A DNA stretch of 64,000 bases from Ectocarpus siliculosus (taxonomy: Eukaryota > Sar > Phaeophyceae > Ectocarpales > Ectocarpaceae), in NCBI GenBank assembly GCA_000310025.1, contig FN649733.1, positions 4,175,640-4,239,639 of the forward strand. Reading direction: 5' to 3'. Position 1 is the stretch's first letter. Every line of letters begins with the position of its first letter. Below are positions 51,501-62,744 of the stretch, piece by piece. A program made the position numbers and the translations under genes. Below the pieces are notes generated by a model. That model was not told the DNA's origin, did not search any database, and saw nothing but the letters and a program-made list of their open reading frames with translations.

Positions 51501-52319
51501 CTTTTTCTCCCGCAGGAATCGATGACAGGCCAGACAGCAGGTGAGCTGGTGAGACCATTCACCTCTTCAACATAGTCTTATACGCCAATTTGCATTCGTG
51601 TTTGTAATATGCATAACTCGAGGTACTTAGGGCTCTGTCCATACCAGTAGTTGACCGTTTGAGCCTGCTCGGCGACGGGGGCGTGCACGTGGTGCCTCTC
51701 TGCTGCCAAAAAAAATTATTCTCCGGATAAGAAAAATTCACAAGCAAAATACCCCAGTCGAACGGGTATGTTGAAGGAAGTCTTTGCTGTGAGTCGGGAA
51801 AGGAACCTGCTGGAAACTGGGTTGATACGGGGGGACTATTCCGATCATCGCAAGGCGAGGTTCCACGGACCGGTGTTTGCGGGAATTGAACAGCGGCTGC
51901 TGTATGTAGCTCCAGAGGTGAACAGCACTCACCGCGAAAGACAACTGTTGCAGGCTCTCTTCTCCACGGAATGGGTACGATGCTGTCACCGTTGCACCAG
52001 GTTGCACCATTAGTTCGTACGGATTGTTCGGGCGTGCTTGAACCTCCTCCTCTTGTTGCTCGTGCTGTGTTTTGCCTGCAAACGGTAACCCCTCCCCTCC
52101 TGATAACATCGCTGTGGCCACTGCTCCAGGGGGCGGACGAGGACCGCTACGGACAGGGATCGGCGGTGGGTTCGCCGCTTCCGTCGGCGCAGGGATCGGC
52201 GGTGGGTTCACCGCTTCCTTCGGCTCAGGGATCGGTGGTGGGTTAACCGCTTCCTTCTTCTCAGGGATCGGCGGCGGGTTCACCGCTTCCTTCCGCTCAG
52301 GGATCGGTGGTGGCGGCAT
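48571..52319 (-). CDS. Proline-repeat SH3 protein with C-terminal CAAX box
   Basis: A probable membrane-tethered adaptor that binds proline-rich partners. Four exons join in phase: 52319-51933 (ATG), 50637-50558, 49576-49434, 49115-48571 (TGA); 384 residues. Residues 1-60 are five tandem repeats of about 12 residues (PPPIPEKKEAVN type), themselves candidate SH3 ligands. The SH3 domain spans about 109-163 across three exons: VTASYPFRGEE (the ALYDY strand), LSFAVGDEIRV, MWSWGVLV and GWFPHNYV. Then comes a Lys/Ala/Glu helix (KLKARNEKAAAAKARE), then about 180 residues of Thr/Ala/Pro/Asp-rich disordered sequence with a DATAD repeat. The last four residues are CTVM, in GCKCTVM: a CAAX box whose Met favours farnesylation, with a second Cys two positions upstream that could be palmitoylated. 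The ATG chosen is the first in frame. The gene diverges from the PH gene starting at 52611. A sense-strand 211-codon frame lies in intron 1 (51403-50768), without domain features. Confidence 0.85.
52150..52319 (-). repeat. 36-bp coding minisatellite (PPPIP repeats)
   Basis: About five in-frame units of 36 bp encode PPPIPxxxEAxN. The DNA units are highly alike (GGGATCGG(C/T)GG(C/T)GGGTT..CCGCTTCC on the plus strand), so copy number is likely to vary between strains. Confidence 0.85.
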
Positions 52320-52610
52320 GGTTACGTGTAGGCGGTATGGTACACGTGTTTGCTGAGCTCTTGCTCTGACCTGAACCAAAATTCCTAACTGCCCTCCTGC
52401 ACTCGCAGGGTTCGGTTTGACAGTTGGGCCGCACTTTCCGGGGTACGTGCCGAGTCCCGAAACACGCGCGCACAAAACAAAAAAATATATATTGAAGGGG
52501 GCGGGGGCGGGGAAGGCAGGACGTCAGTTGCAGGTTCGTCGCTGGTCGGCGGCTGCTGTTGGCTTGTCCGGGTCGTGTTCTAAATCGCTGTCTCCACGTT
52601 GAAGTACTAC
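52320..52610. promoter_or_regulatory. Shared divergent upstream region
   Basis: Only 291 bp separate the ATG of the SH3-CAAX gene (minus) from the first in-frame ATG of the PH gene (plus). Near 52480-52491 lies AAAAAATATATATTG, a TATA-like element that could serve either direction. The right half is GC-rich. If the PH gene has an unseen upstream exon the arrangement would differ. Confidence 0.5.
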
Positions 52611-55600
52611 ATGGACCGCAGCCTGCAGTCAGGGCTCGAGAAGCGCACCCGCGTGGGCGCGTGGCAGTCTCGGGTATACCGCCTGGAGAGAGGTTATTTG
52701 AGCGCCTGGCCAGACGCGGTCAGTGTTGCAGCGAAGCAAGACCCGACCCGCACGGAATGTCTTTTTCTAGACAACCAGGTCGCCGTACTCACGGACCAAG
52801 GTAAGAAGGCTGGGTGTCAGTGTTGGCTTTTGCAAGAACGATTGTGCGACTTTAAAAGTTTGATGGCATAATCTTGTGGGAACGAATGCATGCACCTCCC
52901 GCTGTCATGGTGTTCCTGCTTCCAGCTCTTGCGAAAAGAGCCAGTCACAAACGCACTGCTGTAGAGAGCGCAGAATGCCACGACACCACTTAGCTCGCAA
53001 CCCAACACTTGCACAGAGTATGCTATTTTGTCGAAGAGGGTGTTCTTGTTACCTCCGTGATATTTGGACACACTCTAGGGTTGTTCTTTGGTGCTATGTC
53101 GCTGCTATTTGGTTGGTAGACCAGACCCCGCCATCTCAGCGCAGAGGTTTGCTTCCGCAGGCTGCAAGTTGTTCGTTGTTTGCCCTGGTGTGTGGCAAAC
53201 ACTGTGGCAAACATTGTGGCAAACATTCCGCACACACGGCCGTTGTGCCGTACGAGTAGCGCCGCACCCAACAACTTTCATGACTATGTGAAACCTCTGG
53301 GGAAAGCATGATAGCGTAAGCATACGCTGGAAAATGACGCTGGCACCGTGCTATTCGCGTATCCTTGCTTCTTCTGTCCAGGCGACAAGAGGTTCAAGCT
53401 AGATTTTCCCTGGGATGGCTCGAAGACCCTTCAACTTCGCTCCAGCAATTCCGCGATGAAACAGGCATGGGTAGACCTCCTGCGGGCGACGCTCGATGAA
53501 GCCGGGTCCCAGATAAGGGCCATCGGCTCTGTATTTGCGTATGGCGGTGAGTGTTTTCCTCCGGTACGCGCACGCACGAAATGTGCATATTGTGACAACC
53601 CACACGAATTTGCCGTGAGTTTGGGTGAGATGGGACTTGTAGGTTGCGAAAGATATCACACCCCCAGGACCGATTCTCAAAGCTCGATTACTCCACGACG
53701 AAGAGAATGCCGAAATCAAACGATATGTTTGGGGAAAGCTCTCGACGGAACGGTTCCAAGGCCGCCATTTTCGGCGCCGTCACTGGTTCCCTTGCCGAGA
53801 AGTTCAGCTTCGAAAATCGGTCCACGGGGTGTGATATCTCAGCAACCGTAAATGTCGAAACACCTGCTTCCGGGTGCCACGCAATAAGTTTCACATTTGC
53901 ATCAAATCCACTGCCACCATTTTTGTTGCTGCGGCGCACGCTCTGGTGCTGTTCAATAGGTTAGACTCGGCATGTCCCTGGCGCGAATGTAGTTTAGGGC
54001 GTGTCTTAGCCCTAGACATAACAGGGAACACGGAACGGAGAGCTCGGAATTCCCTGTTTCCTGTTCCTTGTCTGTGTGTCTTAACCATACCACATGCAGC
54101 AGCAATCAGGCATGGAACACGGGACATTTCGCGTGCGCGCGGCCCGCAGGTACTAGAGAGCAACAAATGCAGCCATTGGAGGAAGACAGACGAGCGGGGG
54201 GTACAGGAAGGGGGAGTGGTGAAGGTTTTCAAGGAAGCTGTTGACTATAGTAGCACAATACCCAAAAGGAGCAACCTGTGAGTTATGTTGTGTTTCCACG
54301 AACGGTTTTTGGTGTGGTTGGCCAATCAGACAAAAATTCCGAGTTCCCTGTTCCCTGCTCCCCGTTTTGGAAAGGGGGATTTAAGACACGCCCTCAGTAC
54401 GTACAGTACTCCGGGTCGTTTTGGCACAGACGCGAAAAAAGTCAACTCTGTTTCATGGTATTGCCAGTTCGAGTGGGAGTGAATATTGTGCTGCCCTGGT
54501 CTACTCGTGCTGTGTCCACACGTCTATCAACAGCCCGATGCATGGAAGCTTTCGCCAGTCAGTGTTGTATATGCGGTGCAAATCATTTCCGTTTATTGCA
54601 CAGATTTTCCACAGCACCACAAGCAAGCATGGAAGCATGGAAGCATGGAAATCGTGGCGATTTGCCCCGAGTTTTTCAAATTCCATTACTTCTGAGGGCT
54701 TCACATGTTCGTTTCAATGACCTGCGGGAGTCTCATGCACTACTCGCGTCTGTCACCCACACCTTGCGTCTCCTGCGACTGGTTGTTTGCAGGCGCTGCA
54801 CAGCACGCGAAAGATGAAGCTTACGAGGAAGCCACCTACCTCAAAACCAACCGCTTTTTGGCTGCCTACGTGGTCGACGAACAGAGCAGAGCGTCTTACA
54901 TCAACGACCTCCTCAATGACGGGTTCCACCATGTGCGAATTGCTGCTAACAGTAGATGAGCACCAGCTTGTACCTTCGGGTTCCACAACAATCTCAATCA
55001 TTTTCCACATGGTTTATCGTACCATGAGATCCGCAAGGCTTATTTGCGAAAACTAGTATGGGCAGACACAGAGCAGGTTGAACGAAGCACACGTGAGGGT
55101 TGCATATCTAAGAATGTCCTCGCCACCTTCGGGTGAAACTTTTGACATGAGATGTATCAGGCAGTTTTTAAGCAACTGGCCTTGGCAAGCAGGAGTTTGT
55201 TGTAGCTGCAGATTATCGTAGTAGACTATTTAGGAGGGATAGCGCTCGTATCAGGTGGTCGCACTATCAGCCTCCGCTGCAACTGCATCGTCTTTTGGAA
55301 CGGCGACCTATTTTTCCATAACGCCGCAATACCTTACTCTATGGGCTGAAGGGGTCATCGGGAAGCGGCTTGATGCAGAAACATTTGCTTGAATGTTGCT
55401 GAATCATGGAGTAACACCCTTTTCCGGTACGTGCGCTTTTGTCACGGTCGTCACCAGGTAGGTGACCGCGCTGGCAGCGAACGAGACGCGCATAATGCTT
55501 GCGCTGGGTCCCGCTCGGCCATCGCGGAATTATTGGCATTGACGGAAGACTTCATGAAGGAGGTGAGTAGTACTGATTCGGATCCATTGACGAACAGGCG

Positions 55601-57892
55601 TGCTTTCCAGACCCGTTGCATCATCCTGGGCTTCTGGCCACCCCATGGTATGCAATACATCCAATGCGTGTGATCTTGTTCGTTTTCACCTTTGTTGCAG
55701 AGCTTTCTCCTTCTTCAACCGACGTATACATCCCCCTTCCCCCTCTCTTGCCAGATGCGAGGCGTCGAAGAACTGCGACGGGGGACACAAGGCAGTGAGA
55801 CATCAGAGGGGCAGCTGGATGGTGCCGTGACAGCCCCAAAGATCGAACGTTTTTGTGAAGAGTACATGTCCCTTGTGGGGCGCACCATCTCGAGCAGGCT
55901 TATGTTGGAGTTATCGCCCTTCATGGAGACCTCAGTTGCGGGGTCGTCGTCCGCCCCCACGGAGTCTACGCGGGCAGAGCTCGTCGGAACGAGGCGAAGA
56001 CTCGATGAGGTACAGCAGGTGTTGTTTTTGTGCTGCCGAGGCAAGCTCTACGCCCTCCCTGGATTTCATTGAGCAAGCGCGTTGCCGTGTTCCAAGGCCT
56101 GGTGTCGTGGGTTCAGGGATACGAGTCGTTTTTTTGTCGCTTATCGCGGAAAATCCCCCATGCAAGAGGTTTTACCCTGTGGTACACGAAGGAAAAATCG
56201 GATGTTCTTTTTCAGCACAGATTGTTTGTTTGCTTCTTGCAGGCATACGCAGCGACTGAGCAAGTGGTGATCCTGGGGACCAGGGCTTGGTTCGTGGATA
56301 TTCGCGAATATTTCCTGGACTGCGCGGGCCTCGAAATTGCGTCGTCGAGACCACCGACACCTCCGCCCGAGGTCGCGACTCAAACGGCCGCGTTCAGTCC
56401 ACCTTCAGCGGCACCTGCAAGCGCCCCCATGTCACTTTCAGCTGGAGCAGAAGCACAGTCACGAACAACGCCGTCAGCGGGGTCTGCGAGGCGGCCGTCT
56501 GCGAAAGCGTTGCTGCAAGTATCGAACGCCTTTGCCGTCGCAAAGGCCGCAACCAAGGACGGGGCCACAAAGATTGGCACTAGTTGGAACGCCACCGGGC
56601 GAAGTACCGGTAAGGCCAAAAACTCTGCTAGTGATGCGGATGGTGCTCCTGTAAGAGGTGGCTCCCCGGCAGATCAAGCCGGGGCCGGTGGAAAGGTGAA
56701 CTCCACGCGAGGAGTCTCGATGTCGATTCCGGGTGTTTTCAAGCGAGCGTCTCGTACGGGTAGCGAAATGGAGGAACGGAGTGATCTGGGCAAACCAGCA
56801 GATGGGCGAACACCGGTAACGATGTCCCCTCGAGGCAGTGGTGGGCCGACTTCGGTAGCCGGGAATCAAGCGGTCCAGTCGAGCGATGCTGAGGTTGGTG
56901 TGGTCATGGAAGGACGTGGTGGAAAGCCGGTGAGTCCGGCAGAGACGGAAGAGCAGCAGAGATCAGACTTGTTCGGAGGATCGTCTCGAAGTCCCAGCGC
57001 ATCTCCGCGTGCCCATGGAGGGAAAAACTCGCCCGTCCGTCGAGGCAAGACGGAATCTGTGTTAAATGCGTCCTCTGCTTCCACTGCAGTGCCGCCGTCT
57101 GCAAGCGAGCATGTTCTAAGTGCACTCGTAAACCCTGACAGCACCACCACAAGCGCATCATCACTGCCTGCGACTACTGGGTCGGGGGCTAGAAAGGAGA
57201 AGAGAGCCTTTGCTGGGGGGCTTTGGGGAGGTGGCGGAGGCTTCTCTAGTGGGGGTGCCTCTGCTGCGGGAAACATGAAAACGGACTCAAGGGATGGATC
57301 AACGATGGTCAATACCACAGTAGCCGATGAAGGCCAACTGAAGTCTGTTCCTGCTGCTATACCGAAGTCTAAACCATCGGGGGGCAAGAGAAGATTCGCG
57401 GGCGGAGTGTTCTCGGGCCCGCCTCAGCCGCCGTCCCAGCTAAACGCCGCACCTTCCGACGGGGTCCAAGGCGAGAACCCGTTCGCGGGCGCCAGCGACG
57501 CTACGACCATGCGAAGAGAAGGAACTGGTGCCACCCACAAGTCTGTGGTCGGTGCGAACGAAACCGTTTCATCTTCGATTCGTCGCGAGGAATTGCCGAA
57601 ACCGCCGCGAGAGGTGGAGGAGCCCTTGCCAGCCTGGGCGACAGAAGCCGGCGCGAACGAAAGCGTCCCCGATTGGGCAGCGAATTCATCCATGGATAAA
57701 CCCTCTAAACCGCCCAGTGGCTACGGGCTAGCTCCTCCTTCCCGGCCAGAACAGGGACATCAACTAGCAGCCGACAAGAGCCCGTTCATGCAGAGAGAAC
57801 CAGACGCCCCTCCTAAGAGGAGACCCAGCCAGAGGCGACCGGGGGAAACCGGGTCCCGCAGGGCGTTCGGGGGCGGTGAACGTCTATTTTGA
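52611..57892 (+). CDS. PH-domain protein with long disordered tail
   Basis: Probably binds phosphoinositides or a protein partner at membranes. Six exons join in phase: 52611-52800, 53382-53546, 54793-54932, 55458-55562, 55755-56009, 56243-57892 (TGA); 834 residues. The PH domain fills about residues 8-101: GLEKRTRVGAWQSRVYRLE (strand 1, loop, strand 2), then the strand of KTLQLRSSNSAMKQAW and the closing helix with its invariant-type Trp (QAWVDLLRATLDE). Residues 119 to about 300 are mainly helical (AAQHAKDEAYEEATYLK; AELLALTEDFMKE; FCEEYMSLVGR) and might form a coiled or BAR-like bundle; I cannot name it. The remaining 500 or so residues, in one exon, are Ser/Pro/Gly/Ala-rich and disordered. 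They contain three copies of a basic-Phe-Gly motif: KRAFAGGLW, KRRFAGGVF and RRAFGGGE, the last at the C-terminus. The 1.25-kb second intron holds two MITEs. The start is the first ATG after an in-frame stop; an upstream exon joined at TTGAAG|TACTAC is possible. Confidence 0.8.
53639..53850. mobile_element. MITE family B, copy 2
   Basis: Ends GTAGGTTGC and GCAACCGTA, with longer mirrored segments GATATCACACCCC and GGACCGATT..C(A/G)AAGCT, make inverted repeats of about 45 bp around 212 bp. It shares the internal CGATTACTCCACGACGAA with the copy at 35302-35518. It lies in intron 2 of the PH gene. Confidence 0.8.
53996..54394. mobile_element. Inverted-repeat element (family D)
   Basis: A perfect 13-bp terminal repeat AGGGCGTGTCTTA is followed on both sides by related GGGAAC.(G/C)GGAAC and CTCGGAATT segments, giving about 65-70 bp of imperfect inverted ends around 399 bp. 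There is no ORF. It is in the same PH-gene intron as family B copy 2. No target duplication is clear. Confidence 0.7.
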
Positions 57893-58691
57893 CACCAGGA
57901 ATATATCGTCGGGGCGTAAATTGCGAGAGGAGTAGCTTCCGGGTCAGAGAGTGCCAATGTGTTAAGCTGAACAGGGTATTTACGACGTAGTTGGACGCAC
58001 TCCCAAACCTGGGTAGATCGTTCTGTGTGTGCGGTTGATGTAGCGTGTAGGAGCAAGGTAGTAGTCTCAAGACATATATCTGGTTCTGAACATGTGCCGC
58101 AGACGCGGCTCGGGCAACGAGTCCTATGAAGTCTTTTTTGTGTTCATGACAAGGTAGATGTGGCTACGAATGAACTTAGGTGACCCGGAATGTTCGCGAT
58201 ACGACCTGAACCTTTCCTCACGTAGGCAGGACACACCTTCCTGTGTGAGCGTCAGTCTAGTTTCAAACCAAGCACCCAGGACCGGATCCGGCACAAACCA
58301 ATTCCTTGCTGTCATTCGACGTTGCTTTCCTGCTGTCCCAATCAATGCGCGCAGCACATGATCCCTGATCGGCGGAACAACGAACTTGAACGCATTACCC
58401 CTTCCGGGCTACAGTCCGCCCACGAACGATCTTGGCACGACTCCAGGAAAGTCCCCTTGTACCCCTCGGGAATTTCATGCGAGTGCCTTTCTTCGTCAAG
58501 CCTCGGCATGCAACGAGACGGTGTTGTCAGCAGCTTCCGGTTCGAGATACTTCAAATTAGTGTCAACAATGTTCCGCGTTCTTGCCTGAGAATATGTATG
58601 TACGCTTGAGACAAGCAACGTAAAACACCACAGGCCAGACTACATACGTGATGTCCTAAAACTGTTTCGCGATAAACAATATCGAAAATGT
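57893..58691. other. Convergent intergenic region
   Basis: It separates the 3' ends of the PH gene (plus) and the MCTP-like gene (minus). I see no gene or repeat. Confidence 0.5.
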
Positions 58692-61600
58692 CTACTTATC
58701 ACGGTACCATTTCGAAACTCGGCTTCGCCAACCGGCTTTCTCACTCTTCCCAGGCACCTCTCCGCTATCGCTATTGTCGTCTTCAGCTAGTACGACATCG
58801 TCGTAAGCGCTACCGCTGTGCCCTATACTCCATTTTCGTTGCCTTCTAGAATGGCGCAAGCGCCGAGGTTTCTGAGGAACTACCGGTGTCGACTGGTCGA
58901 CATTTTCTTCGTCACTACCATGGCCAGCATGGCTCCTCGCGTCCGAATCGTCTTCCGGCGCAATCGTACCAGCAGTACTCCCATACCGGGTGTCCGAAAG
59001 CGATTTGATCGTCGTGCCGCCAGAGGAAGACACCCGTGTGATGTCCTCCGTACCAAAGGTCGATTTGCGTTGATTCTCGCCTTGATCACGCGGTGGTGCC
59101 TCGGAGGAGAAGCTGCCGTCTTGCCGAAGAGGCGTCGCTTCTGAGAACGGGGCGGTGGCGAACGTCGTTGTTGGCGTAGCATCGACGTCGGCCACGCTCG
59201 CGGTGTGGGTGCTGTTTGCGCAGGTGGGGCTCGTGAGGGCGATGCGCGTTTGTCGGGATTGCCGTGCTGCTTGAACCGCTAGGATGAAGGCTCGACCCCG
59301 CCAGCTGTAGAAATTGTAGCCGAACAACCCCACGCAAATTAGCAGAAAGTAGAGGTGAAACCTTTCAGGCGGCCAGGGTGATGGAAATGTGGAAGGTAAG
59401 TGCAGGGAGGGAGACGTCAGGCGCATCGGTTAGATTGTCGAACTACTGCTGTAACGCAAAATTTACATGTTCTAAGTCAATTTACCCTTGGTACTGATGT
59501 GGAATTTGAGTACTCCGGGGTTTACGGCAGGAGGGACCAAAGAACGAGCATACAACTAAATACCTACCTTGATGTACGGTAGAGCCACAACTGAAGAAGC
59601 ATGTGGGACGCGAGAGCCACCACCATCGACAGACACTGCGTCGCTCTCAGGGGGTGAAACCGCCGTCTGACCTTCGTTAGGGCCTTCCCAATCGTCTCCA
59701 CCTGCACAACATCCAATACCGTAAGCGAGCGCGTCAGAGAAAAGCCTATTTCTGCCGGTCGGATGCAGGCCGGTACAGCTGAAAGGTGTCTTGATCACAA
59801 AAACGTCGCATGAACCCATGGCGTAAGCGAGCTCTCCCGTTTGTGTTGCCCCACCCGCCAGCCCGACAATCAACTACGCTACGGCCGGGTACAAGCACTT
59901 TCACAGTTGGCTTCACAAATCCTCTGTCTGCAAGCATGCATCGAAAACGCCATCGGAATGTTCACATCAGCTTCTGTTCTGGGAGAGTTAGTTTCGGTAC
60001 CTGTCGCTGAGGGGATAAACCGGCCTTCGCGAAAGTGCGTCTTCCGATCTGTTCCACGACAGCGGGCAGCTTCTTGGTCTTTCGAACCGTCAAATACATC
60101 GCCTGCATCTGCAGCGACACCACCCCATCGCATCGCATTGGCGACGGTGGGGCGAGCGGGGAGCGAACGGCGACCGTTATACGTCGAACAATGACTCTCT
60201 TTTTCTGTTGACGCCAAAATATGGCGGTCCGTCGGGTTTTCCAGGGAAGTTTATGGATTTCAGACTCTCCATTGTGGAAACTCGAGCTTCATAAGATGCA
60301 ACACGAAGAAAAGCGCAACAAATAATTCACGAGTGCCTGTAGTTCAAAACACGCACCCCCTTTTCATTGAGCACAATTAGAGGTCTTACAAACATTGTCC
60401 AGGTTCGTTCCAGATTTGACACGTGCACATGCATCTAGGTTGCTTCTCCCCAACAGTATCAAAACTGAAGCCACCCACCTTGCGATCCTCGGGTGCGTCA
60501 ATGGGCGGCAGCAGCGACTTCTTGGAAATGTTTTCCTTTGCTTTAGCTTTCGCCGCACTCTTAGCGGCATGTCCCATTTCTGTCAGAGGGACAAAAGACA
60601 AACATGACAGGGGTGATATGGGTTAGTTCAGATATCAAGCACCGACCATGTAGTTTCGGCATGGTGTCAATCGAATGTTATCAGCTGAACGACAAAATAA
60701 AGTTGTCGACATCGTTTCACACTTGTCAGGAGTGGAACCACGTTGCTCGAAACCCGCGCCCAATCGGGAGGCCCCGTGAACATAATCAAAGTCAACTCAA
60801 ACCGAAAATAACTCAAACATTCCTACCCGTACCATGTGAGTTTCACGCGGATGCTGCGCACACGATCACGGAAGCATGGCGATTTTCAACCCAGCCTTCC
60901 GTTCATGGTACTAATTTTGCTGTGCAGCAAGCCACAATTTTCTCTCGGGCCTCAAGTTCAATAATATGATTCTTGCTGTCTTGAGCGACACACCATGCAA
61001 CACCGCACGTCCCGCACTCCCGTTTGGAGTTGTAAGGGGAGGGGGGACGTAAGGCTTCGTAGGAAATCTCACCGACGTCCGCGTCGTCTTCATTATCTTC
61101 CCGCTGCGCAGCAAAATGGTCCCTGAGGGGCAGGGGATGAGAAAATGCAAGTATCGCAGGGATGGGATAGATGCAGTAAGGTTGTGAGGGCAACTGTGGT
61201 TGGCCTTGCATAGTTGTCCAAGAGCAATTACTTGGTGCGTGCCTTCTCTCCGGCCCGTCGAGTTTGGACCCAAGATTCAACGATTCCAATTACTTCGATC
61301 TCATGAGCCCCGCATCAGTTGGGTTGTCTGGCGTACGTGTTATAACCACACAGTGACAATCGTGCTTACAGGTACCCTAAGATGGCAATCCGAATAAGAG
61401 CTCCGTTGATCACGACGATCAGAAGGCAAGGGTGCAGCAGCATTACCACCAGCGCGATGAACCAGGCGAGACTGCGACGGCAGGGATGGCAGCAAGTAGG
61501 GGGGTGACGGGGTTTGCAAGAAACTCGTATGTACAAGCATGACATGAAACAAACAAACATCGTACACAGAACGTCGTACACAGAATTCATCGCAGAGTAT

Positions 61601-62744
61601 CCAAGCACAAGTCCTATCGGTTCTGTGGTCACACACAACGTTCTCATGGGAGGGACGAAGCAATGGCTTCACTGATGTTGAACTTTCGTCCGGGACCGCC
61701 AGGATCCCCAAAACAATATGTACCCGGTGAAAATGAAATGCAATCGATGCGTTGAAGCAACGCCCTCCCCACTAGTGTCGACTTGTGTGCGTTGAGGAGG
61801 AAACTAAAACGACCTTGCTAGGGTCATGTGCCAACAAACGTGGGGCAGTGTTTGCAAGCCCCCTCTAGTTGGCGTCCGCCCCCACGCCTGTTGGGCATTT
61901 CAGAGGTAGACAGTAGTATCCCGGACAGGACCCCGTTAAAATAGGCGATAGAATTATGTCCATGTGGTTATATTTCCTTCCCAAACAAAGTAGTCGATCC
62001 GACTGGGCCTCAAGCGACACACGATGATACTGTGAACGCGTTAGCCAAACACCGACTGAGAAATCCCGATTTCCTCCTGATCCGCGGCGAGGAAAGAAAC
62101 CAAATCTACTTGTTCCGCATGCTGGCTTCTTCGCAGCTCCGACCTCACCTCTTCCAAGGGTGGACCCAATGAACAATAGCGCTGGCTTCTTGCATGCAGC
62201 CGATGTACGGCTGCGCAAGTTGTCGGAGGAGCATCGCGTTGTAGTATACCCGGTTTGGGGAGAAGGTCTGCTGCACCAGGGCAGACGAAAGGGGCCAGGT
62301 CGTGTGAACCTGATTGGGTTGGTTTGATGCACTCAAGATGAGGCGACATCCGACAAGATTGCCGGGCTGCGCATATAGCAAGATTGCCGGGCTGCGCATA
62401 CAGCACAGGCGGGCGAAACAACGTGGAGTCAAACTCAACGAAACACTTTCATATTTGTCACAATGGAACCTACGCATCGGCGAGGTAACCGCGGGGTAAA
62501 TTCAGCCGGCGATCTGGAATCGGAATGCGTAAGAAAAAAACTGGCTAGGCTAGAGTAGGCTGGCGAATAACTGTATGTTGATGGCGGTTTCTAGCAACCT
62601 CAATGTACACAGAACGTCAACACCTGGACGAAGAACGATACTATGCGTACGTACCATCTCAGCTGGCTCCGGTGGCTCTTCTGGCCACAGGTGACTGCAC
62701 GTTTCCGCAAACTCATTGAACTCGAAGCGAAGCTGTAAACGCAC
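58692..62744 (-). CDS. MCTP-like multi-pass membrane protein, C-terminal part
   Basis: Probable ER or plasma-membrane protein. Exons in phase: 62744-62655, 62270-62149, 61471-61376, 61122-61004, 60579-60479, 60108-60001, 59701-59568, 59361-58692 (TGA). The 61004 donor (GTGCG|GTGTTG) is chosen over a nicer one at 60994 because only it avoids a stop at the join. First come VRLQLRFEF, like the last strand of a C2 domain, then VHWVHPWKSLAWF and a double hydrophobic segment (FIALVVMLLHPCLLIVV). An acidic, then Lys/Ala-rich loop follows, then VETIGKALTKVRRRFHPLRA and a second hydrophobic pair (LSMVVALASHMLLQLWLY, YFLLICVGLFGYNFY). Two hairpins, each preceded by an amphipathic W..P..SL/AT element, match the C-terminal region of MCTP proteins (multiple C2 domains and transmembrane region). 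The last 190 residues are polar, ending SRVSKWYRDK. C2 domains would be encoded to the right, where I could not place exons with confidence, so the 5' end is open. A reticulon-like protein is an alternative. Confidence 0.55.
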
